Positions 25,085 through 37,560 of a stretch of DNA of 64,000 nt are shown one piece after another. The stretch covers positions 1,096,699 through 1,160,698 of the forward strand of contig VWYX01000083.1 in the NCBI GenBank assembly GCA_013396525.1. The letters are read 5' to 3'. Source of the stretch: Chaetorhynchus papuensis (lineage: Eukaryota > Chordata > Aves > Passeriformes > Rhipiduridae). The position numbers and the translations under genes are program-made. Below the pieces are notes generated by a model, which did no database searches, was not told the origin of the DNA, and saw only the letters and a list, made by a program, of their open reading frames with translations. Position 1 is the stretch's first letter. Each line of letters opens with the position of its first letter.

Positions 25085-25235
25085 TGCACGCCCTGGTAAT
25101 CGTTTTGTTTATCTGCACAATTTGACTCGCCGCAGCGGGCAGTGGAAGGGCCGCCTGCATTGTTTGTCTTCTTAAATTGTTAAATTAAATGACTCAGAAG
25201 ATTCAGGAAATTAATTTTTGCAGCCTAGATGTATG
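25085..25235. promoter_or_regulatory. Possible enhancer-like block with FOX and AP-1 cores
   Basis: A compact segment carries TGTTTAT (forkhead-type core, 25106-25112), GACTCGCCGCAGCGGG with three retained CpGs, ATTAAATGACTCAG with an AP-1 core TGACTCA at 25190-25196, and TTAATTTTTGCAG. The mix of conserved-looking CpGs and AT homeodomain cores without repeats suggests constraint. No experimental or comparative evidence is available. Confidence 0.33.
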
Positions 25236-28200
25236 GTGAAAAAAGAAAGCTTTGAAGTGGAGATGTCAGTGTAGCAACTCTGAAATTCATGAATCAGATA
25301 TCGCAAGGCTTTCTGAGGCTTAAAAACAGAGAAATTTTTTAAATAGTTGCATCCTTTTTAGTTGCCTATTGATATCTGAACCTTAACAATTCGTGTCACT
25401 CTGAGCTTTATTCAACAGCTGTTTTATATGAAAATTAAAGCCAAGATACCCATATAAATAAGACTCCAGGAATCAGGGCTTTTAAAATAAAGTGTAGCAT
25501 TGTTATTAGACTCATATTAAAATTGTGATAATAGCCAGTGTTACCTATTCTTTTCTCTCTCCTTTTTATTTTTTTTAGGATGATTAATTTAACAGCTACT
25601 ATCAAAATAGCCATAAACAATTTAATAAACCTAGTAAAACTTCAGATGCTTCTTTATTATGCATTCAAATAGGATTCTCAGCCTCTTGAGTCCTACTCTA
25701 CACCCTTGAATGCTGCTAAGTAGTGCCATTAAAACAGCAATACTAGGAGACCGTTCTCATTTATGGTGATTGTAAAATAGGGGCAAGACACTGGTTTGGA
25801 TTCCGTTTGAGAGGCATGTTTCCACAATAAATGCTAAAGAAAATGCAGAATTAAACTATACTCTCTGTGGATAAAAAATAGTTTACTTTGACTTGTTAAC
25901 GTGTGTTAATACTATCTCTGAGTTTTTTCTGTTAAGCTTGAATGTGTATTAGCAAATGGTAAAAATGGATCTTCCTACCTAGAAGACAGTCAGAACTGTG
26001 GTGAAAGAATAGTTATGTCTTACTGAAATACCATTAATTTTCTACAGGTTGATTTCTTTTAAGATTTAGTGTGTTTCATTAGTTGAGGATGTCCAAGAGG
26101 AAGAAGTTAATTCAATAGTTTTATTGAATGCTTATGAATAAAGGCTTTGAAACTATTAGAAAATAGTTTTTCAAGGGATTTGACAAAACTTTATACTTTG
26201 TCTAGATTTTGGAAATTCAGGCCTTAAAGCCGTTCCATTAGTTGAAATATGTTGTGCAGGTTCTTACTTATTTTGCCCTCATTTTTGTGGTACATATTTA
26301 CAGGTAATAACTCAAGCTGGGTGACAGCCCAGTGAAATGTGAACCTGTAGTTTTCTCCCTAGGTGAAAAAAAGGTGAAGCTGAGAGCTTTGGTTCCTTGT
26401 TTGTTTGAATATACAGATGCAGGTGCATCATTCAGAGATACAGTAGGGCCATCTTTGTGACTGTAGAGATATGTGTGAGAATTGCACAAAAAGTGCCTTG
26501 CAAAGTAAATTTGTAAGAAGTCTTTTTGGGGGCTGTGGGCAGAGATTACTGGTGGGGCAGCAAGTGGGCTGCTGCCTCTGAGGAGGCTGTGATTCCTTTC
26601 TGTCACCTCTAGTGTTGCCCTTATATTTTTCAGGGCAGTTCTGCTTCAGCAATGCAGCTGAAAAGCAGAGTTTGTGATCAGACAGTACAGCAGAGCCATT
26701 GACTTCCTGAATAAAGAAGTCAGGAGTTGCTGAGTTCTTTGTCCCTCTGATTGAGAAAGTAGATTTTCTGAGATGGCTGCAGAACAGCATTTGTGCCTCT
26801 GATAGACCCCCTCCTTCTCACACAAAATGTGGTGTTCTGCACAGTGACAGGCTGATTAAGAGCAATTTTTTAGAGAGAAAATAGACCTACATTAGATGGA
26901 GAAGAGAAGAATATTGGGCTCTTGCGTGAACATCCTTACACCAGTGGTTGTGCTCCAGTAATTAAATTCTGACAAACAGATGAACAAACAATCTCCAGGG
27001 GTAATGAGGCTCAGTGAATGAACCACAAGTGTTCACAAGTACTAACAATAAGAGGAAATACAGCTGAAACCCCTGCATATGTGTTACTCAAAAAGCAAGT
27101 TAAGAACTAATTAAAGGGATCTCTGTTTTCCTCTCAATGCTTTGCATTTAGAAATAAGGTATATTCTCCACATTCCAATGTTCCAGTATTCTTAGATATA
27201 AGCATGAGAGTAGGTTTTGACCTCATTTATTTTAAAAAAAGGAAATTTAATAAATTCAATGCCCCATTTAACCGAAAGTTATCACAAGCATTATGCGCTT
27301 CTTTAAAACAAATTTGAAAACCTGTAACCAGAGAAGTGAAATCCTTCAAATTCAGTGTGCTCACCCTTTGCTTAGGGTGCATGAAATGCCAGCTCACGAA
27401 AATGTGGTTGTAGAAATTGAATACAGTTCCTTCCAACCTGCTTGGTGATAGCATATTTCACATGCTGAAATGTAAGTATCTCTTTCTGCTCTTGGGGAAA
27501 AATGATAACATATGCCATCACCTTAACTGTGCAATAAAGTAACTCAAATTGGACATGTCTGTAGAAAAGTGCTTTGTGTCATGTGATATAAATATCTACA
27601 TTTTTTTAATGTCCTTTTTCTTATCACCCGTGACAGAGGCCTGTCTCGCCACTGTCAGAATTGATTTTTTCCCTTTGAAGTATTGTTTCTTAGTTCTTCA
27701 AAATATTTTTTCCAGCAAAAAAAGATTGGCAAAACGACCATTTAATGTGACAAGTACAGATGGGGAGTTGACAATAAATACAATATCAACTTTGCCTTTT
27801 GCTTCAGCTTCTGGTCTGAGAGAGTTAATCCCATCAATGACAGTCACATTAGTTTTATTGATATTTTGTAATCTGTCTTTCCTTTCTCTCCCTGGTTCAC
27901 TGCAATCTGCTCTTGGTTAGTGACCTGTCACACACCACTGGTATCTAATTGCTGGATGTATTACTTTTTTCATTTAAAATTGTGCTTTTAAGGGATCACA
28001 TGAAGCATCTTGATGAACAGTGCCAACTGGTTCGATATTTTCTCCCCTACCTCGCTCAGTGGATCCCATATTTAAACTGTATTCATCAGGGTGCTCTTTA
28101 GCTGCTGTAAATGCTGAAAAATCACCAACAGGTTGATGCTTTCAGCTGCTCCAGAGCAGTGGACATTTTGGAGAGATTTGGAAATGCATCCACGTACACA

Positions 28201-28612
28201 CGCAGGTCATGGTGGTTTGGAGTAGCCCAGCTGAGAGTGTGGTACCAGGTCCATGATGAACCTTTATCACCAACAAGGAATCTGCTCCCTGATTATGGAA
28301 CCCATAGCTATAATGGGTGTATTTTATTTTTAAGTATTTTTCTTTATGGAAGCCGATGACGACAAGCTCCAAGGCCTTGAGCACAGTGAGGGAAAACCCA
28401 AATGACTCAAAAAAACAAGAGCTGGCCTGAAGCTGATTTGCAAAATGTTGAATGTGGTTCTAACATCCTACTCTGGGGTTTGGTTTCATACTGGTGCTCT
28501 CTCTGTAAACAGGAAGAGTAACTTGAAAGCAGAGGGAGGCTGTGAGGAGGTTGGTCTGTGTGCACAGTGGCACGTAGGACTTGTGCTTAACTGGGGCAAA
28601 GAAAGGGTTAGG

Positions 28613-28657
28613 TCTTTTTGTTTCCTTTTTATTCTTTTTCTTCCTTTTTTTCTTCCC
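28613..28657 (+). repeat. Polypyrimidine tract
   Basis: About 45 bases of almost pure T/C with few interruptions. Such tracts can adopt triplex structures; here it is most simply low-complexity sequence. Confidence 0.75.
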
Positions 28658-31600
28658 ATTTAAATCTACGTCTGGGTGCCAAAATGAAATGCCTGTCTTG
28701 TAAGGTGGAAGGCAGAAACATTTCTATCAGTCCTCTTGAAGGTCCAGCCACACTGGACTTAACACCACAGGAACTTTTGTGTCATTCTCTTGGTTGGGGT
28801 GGCACTGCCTTTGGCAGAGACAACAGGCTCAGGGACAGTGTGAGCAAAGCACTGATGTTTCCTCTACTGGCATTTAAAGATGAACAACAGGATAGAAAAG
28901 CAAACGTAAGAGTTTTCTTCTCAGACATGACGTTTTTTTCCCTTTCTCCATATTAGGTATTTTTTATCTAGAAAGGGAAGAAAAGTAAGCAGACTAATTT
29001 TTATCACTACTCCATTTGCATATTTAATTTTTACTATTTATTTTAGTATTTGCTGATGAGATGGCTTGATATACTGATGTGGCCACTGATGGTGTATTTT
29101 ATATCCAGAATACAGTGCTATTCCTAATATGAGGTTTAAGTCCTGTGTCTCCATCATGGGATAGGAGTACTGCAGAAGGACAGAGAGGCTGAATTGGTAA
29201 GGCACAGAAATTTCAGAATTGCAGAAATCATTTAAGAATCTAGTGTTCATTGATCCAGTCACTTAAAATTTCATTTTACCCTGAGGCTTTCTGCAGCGTG
29301 GAACCTTGAAATAAAAGGAATTTTATTTATAAATAGTAATAAAGGCCTAAAAATCTGGCAAATTTAATTTGTGCATTTTAGTAAAAATATATTTTAAAGG
29401 GGTGAATTTGAGTGACTTGTAAACTTGGCAGTAGATATCTTTGGAATAAACTATAGTAAGTGTAGCTGGATGAAGGTCATATTTCAGCCATATAAAAATT
29501 GGCCTTTAATTAATATTAGTTACTGTTGTGGTGGTGTTCACACAGAAACCTCAAACCCTTCATTAAATGTTAAGTAAGCCTCAAAAATTCCCTTGTGCAG
29601 TTCTTTAGTCATTTTTCATATTCTTCTGTTGTGGCACAGAGAAGTGATTTTCCTTCTACAAGAGCCAGAAATAGAACAAAAATTCCCCCAACCAGCAACC
29701 ACTTTATTGCCTCTCTTTGTGTTCATCAGGTAAAACAGGATCACTTTATTTGTATATTTATGTTTTAAGTTTCTTCTGAACTGTTTGCAGTCTAGGGATG
29801 GGTTATTTTATCTGGTGCATGAGTGGGTATTTCATGGTCTGTAGAGTTCTCCTTACCCTTTCATTTATTTATATTTCCTTTTAACTGTGCACCTTTTCTG
29901 CCACTCCTCCACCCAAAAGATGTTTCTAAACATAAACAAGGTCAACGTGTTTTGTCCTCCTGACCTATGCACAAGGATGCCGTGCAATTAATATTTTAAT
30001 TTTGCAGAATTAATGTTTTAAAAAAGTATTTTCGTGACTTTTCCCTGCTATGAAGGAAATCCTCACCTTACACCTTTTTATCTTCCATTGGAGAAAGCAC
30101 CCGGACATCTTACTTTCTGAAGTCTGTGTGCTAATGTTAAACACACAGCTTTGGACAGATAAAGGAGCGTTTTGACTGTAACTGAGAGGTGGTTTGTGTG
30201 CACACAGGCGTCTGCGTCCTACTCGTCTGTGCACGCTGGCCTGTGGGCACACGCTCTTCTCCCCTCCCATCCTCCCACCACATTTTTCCCTTGAAGAGCT
30301 CTCTGCAGCTGAGAAATTAAGCCTCTTTACATATCCAGCTCCAATCAGTCCCATTATCATTAAACCATTGCTGTGGGATCCCTAAATGAACTGACTTGTG
30401 TACAGCGTGCAGTTTCCCCTGCTTCTTGCTAGCGCAGTCCCTGTTTGTGGGGATGTTTTGTGTCGTGGAGGCACAGCCAAGAAAGAAAAACTTCCCTCCC
30501 ATAGCACAAGAACAAAGCGCTGTTTCCACTCTGCCTGAGATTATTTTTCTTGAGATGGTCCTACAGGGACCGAAGCCATTTTGCCATTACCCTTAGTGCT
30601 ACTTTATGTGGGATTTATAATGAAATTGCTTTGACAATTTGGATAATGACGGAACAATGCAATAATTGATGAAACATTTTGGGGTAGAATGATTTCCTTT
30701 GGGAGACATCAAATTCTGCACTAAAATTGTAGTCCTAACATAAGACACTGAACCTTTAAATAATAATAATTAAAAAAAGATAAAATAGTCTTTGCATTGC
30801 TTAGTGTCTCTCACTGATTTTAGTTTCTGGTAGTTCTTAAAGTAAGATTGAAAAGGTCTGTGGAGCAGTAAAACCCACATAGCTCAAGGATTCTGTCTCT
30901 GATAATCAAATAATCAAGGAATTACCCTGTTTGTAATAGTTCCAAGACAGACAGGAGTAATAGTTTGCTGTAATTTTCACTAAGTTGAGTAAATGAGCTA
31001 GTGAGAAGTGTTATGTTACAGTAACAGACAAAGAGAGAGTTTTATTGTGGTTTTTAATAATTTCCCTCAATTTTTTAGTTTAAAACTTATTCCCTAAGAC
31101 AGTAATATATTTTACAATGTCTATATATTTTTTATTGTCCATCTAACGCTTTTTCATTTAAAGATCTCGGAGCATTTAACTTCAGTTACTTTAATAATGA
31201 GTAATCTCACAGAGCATTTAATGTAGATCAGAGAATTACATTTACTACTTCTGGAATATGGTTTCATTGATTTGTAAATCCAAAGTGATTAACCAAAGTA
31301 GGCTGTACTTCATATTTGCAAACAGGAAAAGTGCAATTCAGAGACCTGTCCGTGTACACTACATACATTAAACCTCTCCTAGTATTTGGGATTGTTTAGC
31401 AGAACGGTCAATCTCTTTCAGACACAGGACTGTTTGCATGGCTGGATTTTTGTCATGCTAATTTCCAGCATTTAAATGCTTTAAGGTAAACCAGTCAGAT
31501 CAATTGCTAAGAAAAACTCTTCAGAGAAAAATTCTTAGAGCTGAGCTGTGAATTCCTGGAAGGGGAAGCTGAATCCTTGACAGCACACCTCCACAGCCAC

Positions 31601-31863
31601 AGAGAGCTCCTTGGGCACTGCACAGGGTAGATTTATCTACTAATCAGAATAGTTTTGCCACAAATGTTTTAAGAAACCTGAACTTCATCTGTATCTCTGG
31701 CAATTGTAAAAGAGATGTTGAGTTAAACCATGTGACATTACGCCAAACAGATATGTTAAAAATTGTGCTTAAAGGTTAATATAATAAAAGTGTAGTTCAT
31801 GTGAGAGTGATAGAAATATTGATCATAAAAATAAGTAGTGGCCCAGAAATTCAGCTGAGAAGC

Positions 31864-31880
31864 GGGGGGGAGAGGGAGGG
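31864..31880 (+). other. Plus-strand G-quadruplex motif
   Basis: A seven-G run, then AGA, GGG, A, GGG satisfies G3+N1-7 four times over when the long run is split as GGG-G-GGG. It stands alone in AT-rich DNA with no promoter signals nearby. Confidence 0.7.
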
Positions 31881-34649
31881 AAACTAGTTGATATATGAAG
31901 AATTTGAGTTGTGACACTAAGATCAATGGCTGTATTTTCACCCAGTGAAGCATGAGAGCTTCAGATAAGGGCAGTTAGTCAGTGAAATACTGACTGACAT
32001 ACCCTTTTACTGTTGGCATTTGGTCTCCAATATTGATCTTGGCTGTCACTGCCAACAAAGTATACTGAGGCTGTATTTAAGTTCAGATAATGTTGTGTTC
32101 GATGTTTTATGAATGATTTCTAAAGGCAAGGTGTCTAAGGAGTTAATTCGAGCACCCGCCCTCTTTTATTTGATTTGTTTTTGCACAATGCTACAAGCCA
32201 TTATAAACTTTTGCCAGTCAGTCAGAAGGCATATAAAATGCTGTAATCCACACAAATTCTTTAAATCCAGAGATTTCTCTGCTGAGAAACAGTATTCTGT
32301 AAACAACAATTACATTGTTCTTTGACTGTCAATGCTGGGAACACCGTTCCTGAGTGTGCAGAAGATAGCAACTAAAGTGATTAAAGAATAAATCTTTAGG
32401 AGGAAAATCATTATTTCTTGTGTCAGTTTGGGGGAGCTGGAAGAGTTCAATTCAGGGTTTTTGGAAATAATAGTGATATTACAGCAAAACACGTTTACTG
32501 AGAGACATGAATCAAAAGTTTTGACATTTTATTTTCCTCTACCTTTTTCTGCTGGCTCCAGCTGAAAATCATCTGTGAACAAGATCTTTGGTTCTGCTCT
32601 TTTAAAATTAGCAGTTTGAGCTTGAGTCTCAGAAATGCCGGGAGAATTCTGTGCTTGCTTTCAAGGTGGCTCAAGCAAAGCTGGACCAAGGGCCAAGCTC
32701 TTCCTCCACTGCAATCAGACACTTTTATGTGTTATGAGTTACTTGCTGGCTGCTTCAAAGAGACAGAAGGGTTTATCTAGCAAAGAGAAGCACAGCCCAA
32801 ACCAAACCATTTTTCTGCCTTTCTCAGAGCATCATCCACAGATTTGTAACTTCTGATTCATTTTTCTTATGTTCGGCCATACTTGCAGGCTTCCCTATAG
32901 TTTTCATAGGGAGCAGGATGGTTTTTATTGTAGCCTGGCAAACCCTGAACTCCAAGAGAAGGAAAGTTGAGGAAAGAAAGTAGAGCCCAAGCAATGGATT
33001 CCCTGACTGCTGAGAGGGTCTGGTGTGCCTGTTCTTAGCTAGACTGGAGGGGAAGAGGTGGCTCCGTCTATGCTGAGGCTGCGTTTTTGTGGAGAAACAG
33101 TTAGTTGGGTAAAGTTATGTCATTTACCCAGGACAGCTTATGTCAGTCTTAGCCTTTGACCTCTTACTCAAGTTCATTTGCTTTCTTATAGCCAAATAAC
33201 TCTGGGATAATCCCAGCCAGCAAAAGAAACCTCACAAGAATGAGTAATGAACTTAGTGGCTGGAGACATGGGAGCAATGTCAGGAGCAAACTGGAAAACT
33301 GCATCAAGTTTTAAGAATTAGAACTTATCACAGCAGTAGTTTAAGAACATAACAGTTAAGAGAGTGTATTTGCATGCAAAGTTCCGTAGCAGAAGTGAAT
33401 AATACTGGAAATAGCTTAATCCAACAATGCTGCATCCCAATTCTAGTAACGAAGCTGTGGTTAAACTACTGGGAACTGCCAGCCAGCCACTATCTCTTGT
33501 TTCTCTGTATCAAATTAGAAAAAAACCTTTTATTTGAAAATACAAATTCAGTATTGTTTGTTACCTCTTTGCTTCAGATTTTGCTTTATACACCCCATAA
33601 AGCTGTGTGCTGAATACCAGATAGGGCCATCACTGGTGGTGCATTTTGTGCTGAAGTTGTCTGTCCACTGCACTGGATGCAAAGACTGCCTGTGGTTTGG
33701 GTTAGGACTGGATGTTTCTCTGATGGGATATTTGAAGTTATGACAGTTCTTCATCTTCTTTCAAACCTGAGGTTATACTGTACAGAGCAAGTCTAGAGAT
33801 GCTGAAAGTTCTAAAAGCATAGGTGATGAGCATTTTAATTAAGCAGAGTGAGGAACCACAGCTGAGATACAGATGTACAATATTACCAGGCAGATCCTTC
33901 TCAGATTGGATTGCAGTGGTGCTTCATGTTACTGTGGATTTTTCTGGGGTTCCTGAGGGTACTGTGACCACCTTTTAGCTCAAATATGGTGAATTAATAT
34001 TGTCATGAATGTAATACAGCATTTTGTAGAGAAGCAGCAATTGTAGACATTGGATGAAGCCAGCTGATGTTATTTTTGCATTCTTACCTCAGGGAAGAGA
34101 ATAAGAAGGTTAAAATTGGAAATTATGATGCTTTACTCATTAAGGCTTTTACAGCTGAAAATGAATGTGGGGTTAGAAGGGATGCCTTCTGGACCGTCAG
34201 AAGCAGTTCTTAGCACTTTGAGATTTCACCTTTTTCCTGAAATGGGAAATCATTTATGCATATTATTAGTTGCTTCCTAGAAGACAAGGTATTTTTCTGC
34301 AATAAGCTTGAAAAATGAGACTTTTTCAAACTTTTTGTTTCAGTCAATCGGCTTTGATTTTTAAATCATGAGATTGCTTAGATGTGGGTGAGCAAATCTA
34401 AACACCTGTGAAATACATCTGCTGATGGCAGCCAGCGACACACAGTGAGTTCAGTACTGAGCTAATGCTGCTCTGTTGTGAGCCCAAGTCAATCAGGATC
34501 TGATGGTTGTCTGTTTAAAGCAAGCCTTCCCAAAAATCTGAATTTCATGTTAAAAAAACATGTTTTCCATTTCTCGTGATGAGTTTTGAGGGCTGAGTTC
34601 TTTCAGGCTTTCTGGGTTCCTGGAAAATTGACAAGAAACCCCCTGGGTT

Positions 34650-35060
34650 CTCAGTGTCCTTCTGTCATGTCTGCAGCCTGCTCTTACCAGTGGCCCTCTG
34701 CTGTCCCTCTGGTCCTTTGCTGTGGTTGCTTTTGCCACCATGGCTAGAAGCATCTCTCCTGAGTGTGTCCTTCCCCAAGGGAGCCCTGTCTCTCTTTCAC
34801 AGGAGCCCAGGAACAGCCTCAGAGCACACGTGTAGCCTGTTTTGGGCATTGCCACTCTCGTGTGCTGGGAATTGGCCTCCTTGGTTCCCTGAACATGTCA
34901 GGGGCTTCTCTTCCAGCCCCACCCAGTGCAACACCCAAGTTTTCTGTAGCCAGTGATCACCTTTGGACTTCACTTCTTCCTCTTTCTTCTTGGGTCAGAT
35001 CTGGGGGGTTCACAGCACTCTGCAAAGCCCATAAGTCATTGGAACCCCATTACCACAGAT
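34650..35060. other. GC-richer pyrimidine-rich patch, origin unknown
   Basis: GC content rises above the flanks and stop codons are few, so frames of about 100 codons overlap in several registers (34654-34956, 34763-35062 and 34953-35264 plus; 34550-34855 minus). None has a recognisable domain. The patch may be an old LTR or other repeat that I cannot identify, or simple composition drift. It should not be annotated as coding. Confidence 0.4.
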
Positions 35061-37419
35061 AAAAAAGGTTTTCTCAGGAAGCAATTTCTGTTTTCAGAGA
35101 CAAAAAAGGGGAACAAGGGGGAACATATGGGGCTTTGGTGTATTTGTTGGTTTTTGCAGTTAAGGGCCCTCTGCAAATGTTCTCTTCAACACTTTTCAAG
35201 GATTTGGTGCAGCAGGTGTGCCTTGGACTTCGTTTCATTTTCCCTCAATCCATCTCTGTCATAATTTAGAATAGAACAAAGGTGGTCAGGGTGAATGAAA
35301 CCAGACATTAAAAAAGGAAAAAGGTGCAGCACACTTCAGGAGCATTTTACGGTGATATGATCAAACAACCTAATACACTACTACTGACCTTAACATGATG
35401 ACAATTTAAAAGCATTAATGATCTGTATCAGCATCTTCATCTGCTTACAGAAAAAAGGCAGAAGCAAATATTAACTTAGCTTGTTACAGGCTGACTTCTC
35501 TTCTGATTTCACTTTATTTTGATAATCTATGTATCCTGTCCACTATTACTGTTCACTGTAGCACCATCATCTTACCAGCTCCACCTAAACTGCCTTAAAT
35601 ATTGCACTAAAAAGAGCAATGCTATTACGAGTTGGGAGTGATTTGAGGGTTGTTTGCAGTATCTTAGCGAGATCAAGCTTGTACTGTAACCATATCTAAT
35701 GACCTTTTATTTCATAGTTTAGAACCTGGTAAATATATATGCATATACATACATTTGTAACATATATGTGTTTGTGTATATATATATATACATTTATGCA
35801 TGTCCATAAACATAGAAAAGCACAGAGTGCTCCATGTCTGCCTTTCTAAGTGGCATCTGAGGATATATCGTTGGGTTCATAACCCATCATTTCTATTCTC
35901 CTAGGCACTGTAAAATTCATTAAGCTAAGTAAAATGGCAAATTACTGGAGTATATAGAAGCGTGCTTGCTTGATTTTTGGGCTCTTGTCCACGTTGCTTA
36001 CTGAGCAACACTGCCTCGTATAAGGATCGTGATTTCTAAGGACTCTAATACAGCAAGTCATATTATGTGTGTGTATTAGAGTGTAGCAAAAAGCCTTTGT
36101 TCATTCTAACTGCAGTGGAGCTGACTTAATGCCCTGTTCTGCAGCTGTTCTCTAACTACTACTCACTCCAGTATTTCTACCAGAACCCGTTTTGTCCATC
36201 CTATGGGTTTGTTCAGGAGTGTTTACAGCAATGTCCTCTGAGGTTTTCCTAGCCTGTGACCAGTCTAATGAAACAACTGGATAGCTGCTAGTGTAGAAAG
36301 CCAAGGAATGTTTTCTGGCAGCAGTTTTACGTTGGAGTTTGATAGGCTGGAGTATCTGTAGAAATCAGGTGTTCAGAGCGCAGGAGCATTCATGAGTTTA
36401 CTCCTTGCATCTCGAGTTCCCTTGTTGCAACTAAGGAGATGTCAAATCATTTCTTTAAGGGTTTAGGGAATGAGACTCAAAGGACTCGGCTTCAAAAGAG
36501 CCTGTCATCTGCTGGTTTGCATTTAGACAGCTAAATGAGCAACCTACTGTTGCAGGCCATTCGACATCCAGCAGACTCCACTGATTTTGTCGGGATTGTT
36601 TATGTTGAACGCTTCTGATACCTGACTGCATCTTCCGGATAGCTAACTGGGAGCTGACCATGTTGGCTCTAGCTTGGGCTGGGTGTGCTTAACACCACCG
36701 AAAACCCATTCCAGGATCTCTTGTTTTGCCAGTGCAGCTTGTTGGTACGCATGTCAGTGCTCCTGGCAGGCTCCTAGGCTTTGCACGTCATCCTGCTCAC
36801 CATCAGTCCGCTCTGCAGGTAGTCCTTGCTCAGTAGCTGATAGAAGAGGCTAAAGGTGAAAAAATATGCTTAGACCTCCCTCCCCATATGCTAAGCAAGG
36901 GTAAAGATAAGCAGCTGCCAAGGAGTCCATCATTTGTCCTGGTTTGAAACCTATAAATAGCCAGATCATTAAAGGTGTCACTTACAAAACGCCTTTGTCA
37001 CAGAAGCTATTTATGGTGTGGACTTTGGCTCTGCACAGTTTTCTAGGACTGCCAGAAGCAATGTTAATCTACCTGGGCAGTGAGGCTGGCAGAGCTGGTA
37101 GTGATTTTCTCTTCTCCTTTGCATTACAATAAATTCATTTTGGTGTAAAGGAGAGCAAAATCTAGCAACATATTTTATAACCAAGTAAGAAACAAAACTA
37201 TCCAATGACCAGCAAAATTTTCATAAAAGTATTTTAGAAAAGGAAGTAAAAATACTCTCATAATCTTTAGTGCTCTTCAAGGGAAAGGAAGGAAATGCAC
37301 TTTTTATTTTAAAGATTTCACTGGGTTGCTGCTTACTGTCTAGGGAACCAAGAATGCCGCAGCCCAATGTAGAATATTTGCGCTTCAAATGAGTTGCAAT
37401 GAAAAGATACAGGGACCGA
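35061..37419. other. Unique noncoding DNA, no gene seen
   Basis: Apart from a TA/CA-type microsatellite, nothing is recognised. A segment at 36480-36665 keeps several CpGs and homeodomain-like ATTTAG/TAAATGA cores and may be another constrained element. Confidence 0.6.
35733..35800. repeat. TA-rich microsatellite with ATGCAT/ACATAC interruptions
   Basis: The core is a run of eight TA units at 35776-35791, flanked by interrupted ATATATGCATATACATACAT-like sequence. Length instability is likely. Confidence 0.85.
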
Positions 37420-37550
37420 GTATTTGGTGGTTACGGGGCTATTAAGAGACTCAGCAGACCCAGATTCATTTCAGCCCTTTGCCTCAGACCTACGTTATTA
37501 CCTTTGGCCAGGTTACTCAGTTTGTAAAGAGAGAATTATGCATGGCTATC
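37420..37550 (+). mobile_element. MIR-family SINE, plus strand
   Basis: The sequence follows the MIR body in order: TGGTGGTTAC, GAGACTCAGCAGACCCAGAT, TCATTTCAGCCCTTTGCCTC, GACCTACGTTATTACCTTTG, then CCAGGTTACTCAGTTTGTAA. The segment normally containing TTAACCTCTCTGTGCCTC is largely deleted, so about 25 bases are missing near the tail. A CR1 lies directly downstream. Confidence 0.65.
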
Positions 37551-37560
37551 TGTAAGAGTG

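Larger units (their letters stand above)
25236..34649. other. Nine kilobases of unique noncoding DNA
   Basis: No transposon or gene is recognised over this long interval. The best open frames (27549-27920 plus, 123 codons; 26428-26790 minus, 120; 30010-30360 minus, 116; 28618-28956 plus, 112) show no domain or credible exon borders, and overlapping frames on the opposite strand are common. Polypyrimidine and G-rich sites are listed separately. Between 29000 and 31500 the sequence is strongly AT-rich. Confidence 0.6.

Noticed and set aside
27549..27920. 123-codon plus-strand ORF with hydrophobic segments
   Set aside because: Hydrophobicity comes from T-rich DNA; no start context, domain or splice partner.
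34654..35264. Three overlapping plus-strand ORFs of about 100 codons
   Set aside because: Open in several frames at once, which reflects composition; no homology recognised.
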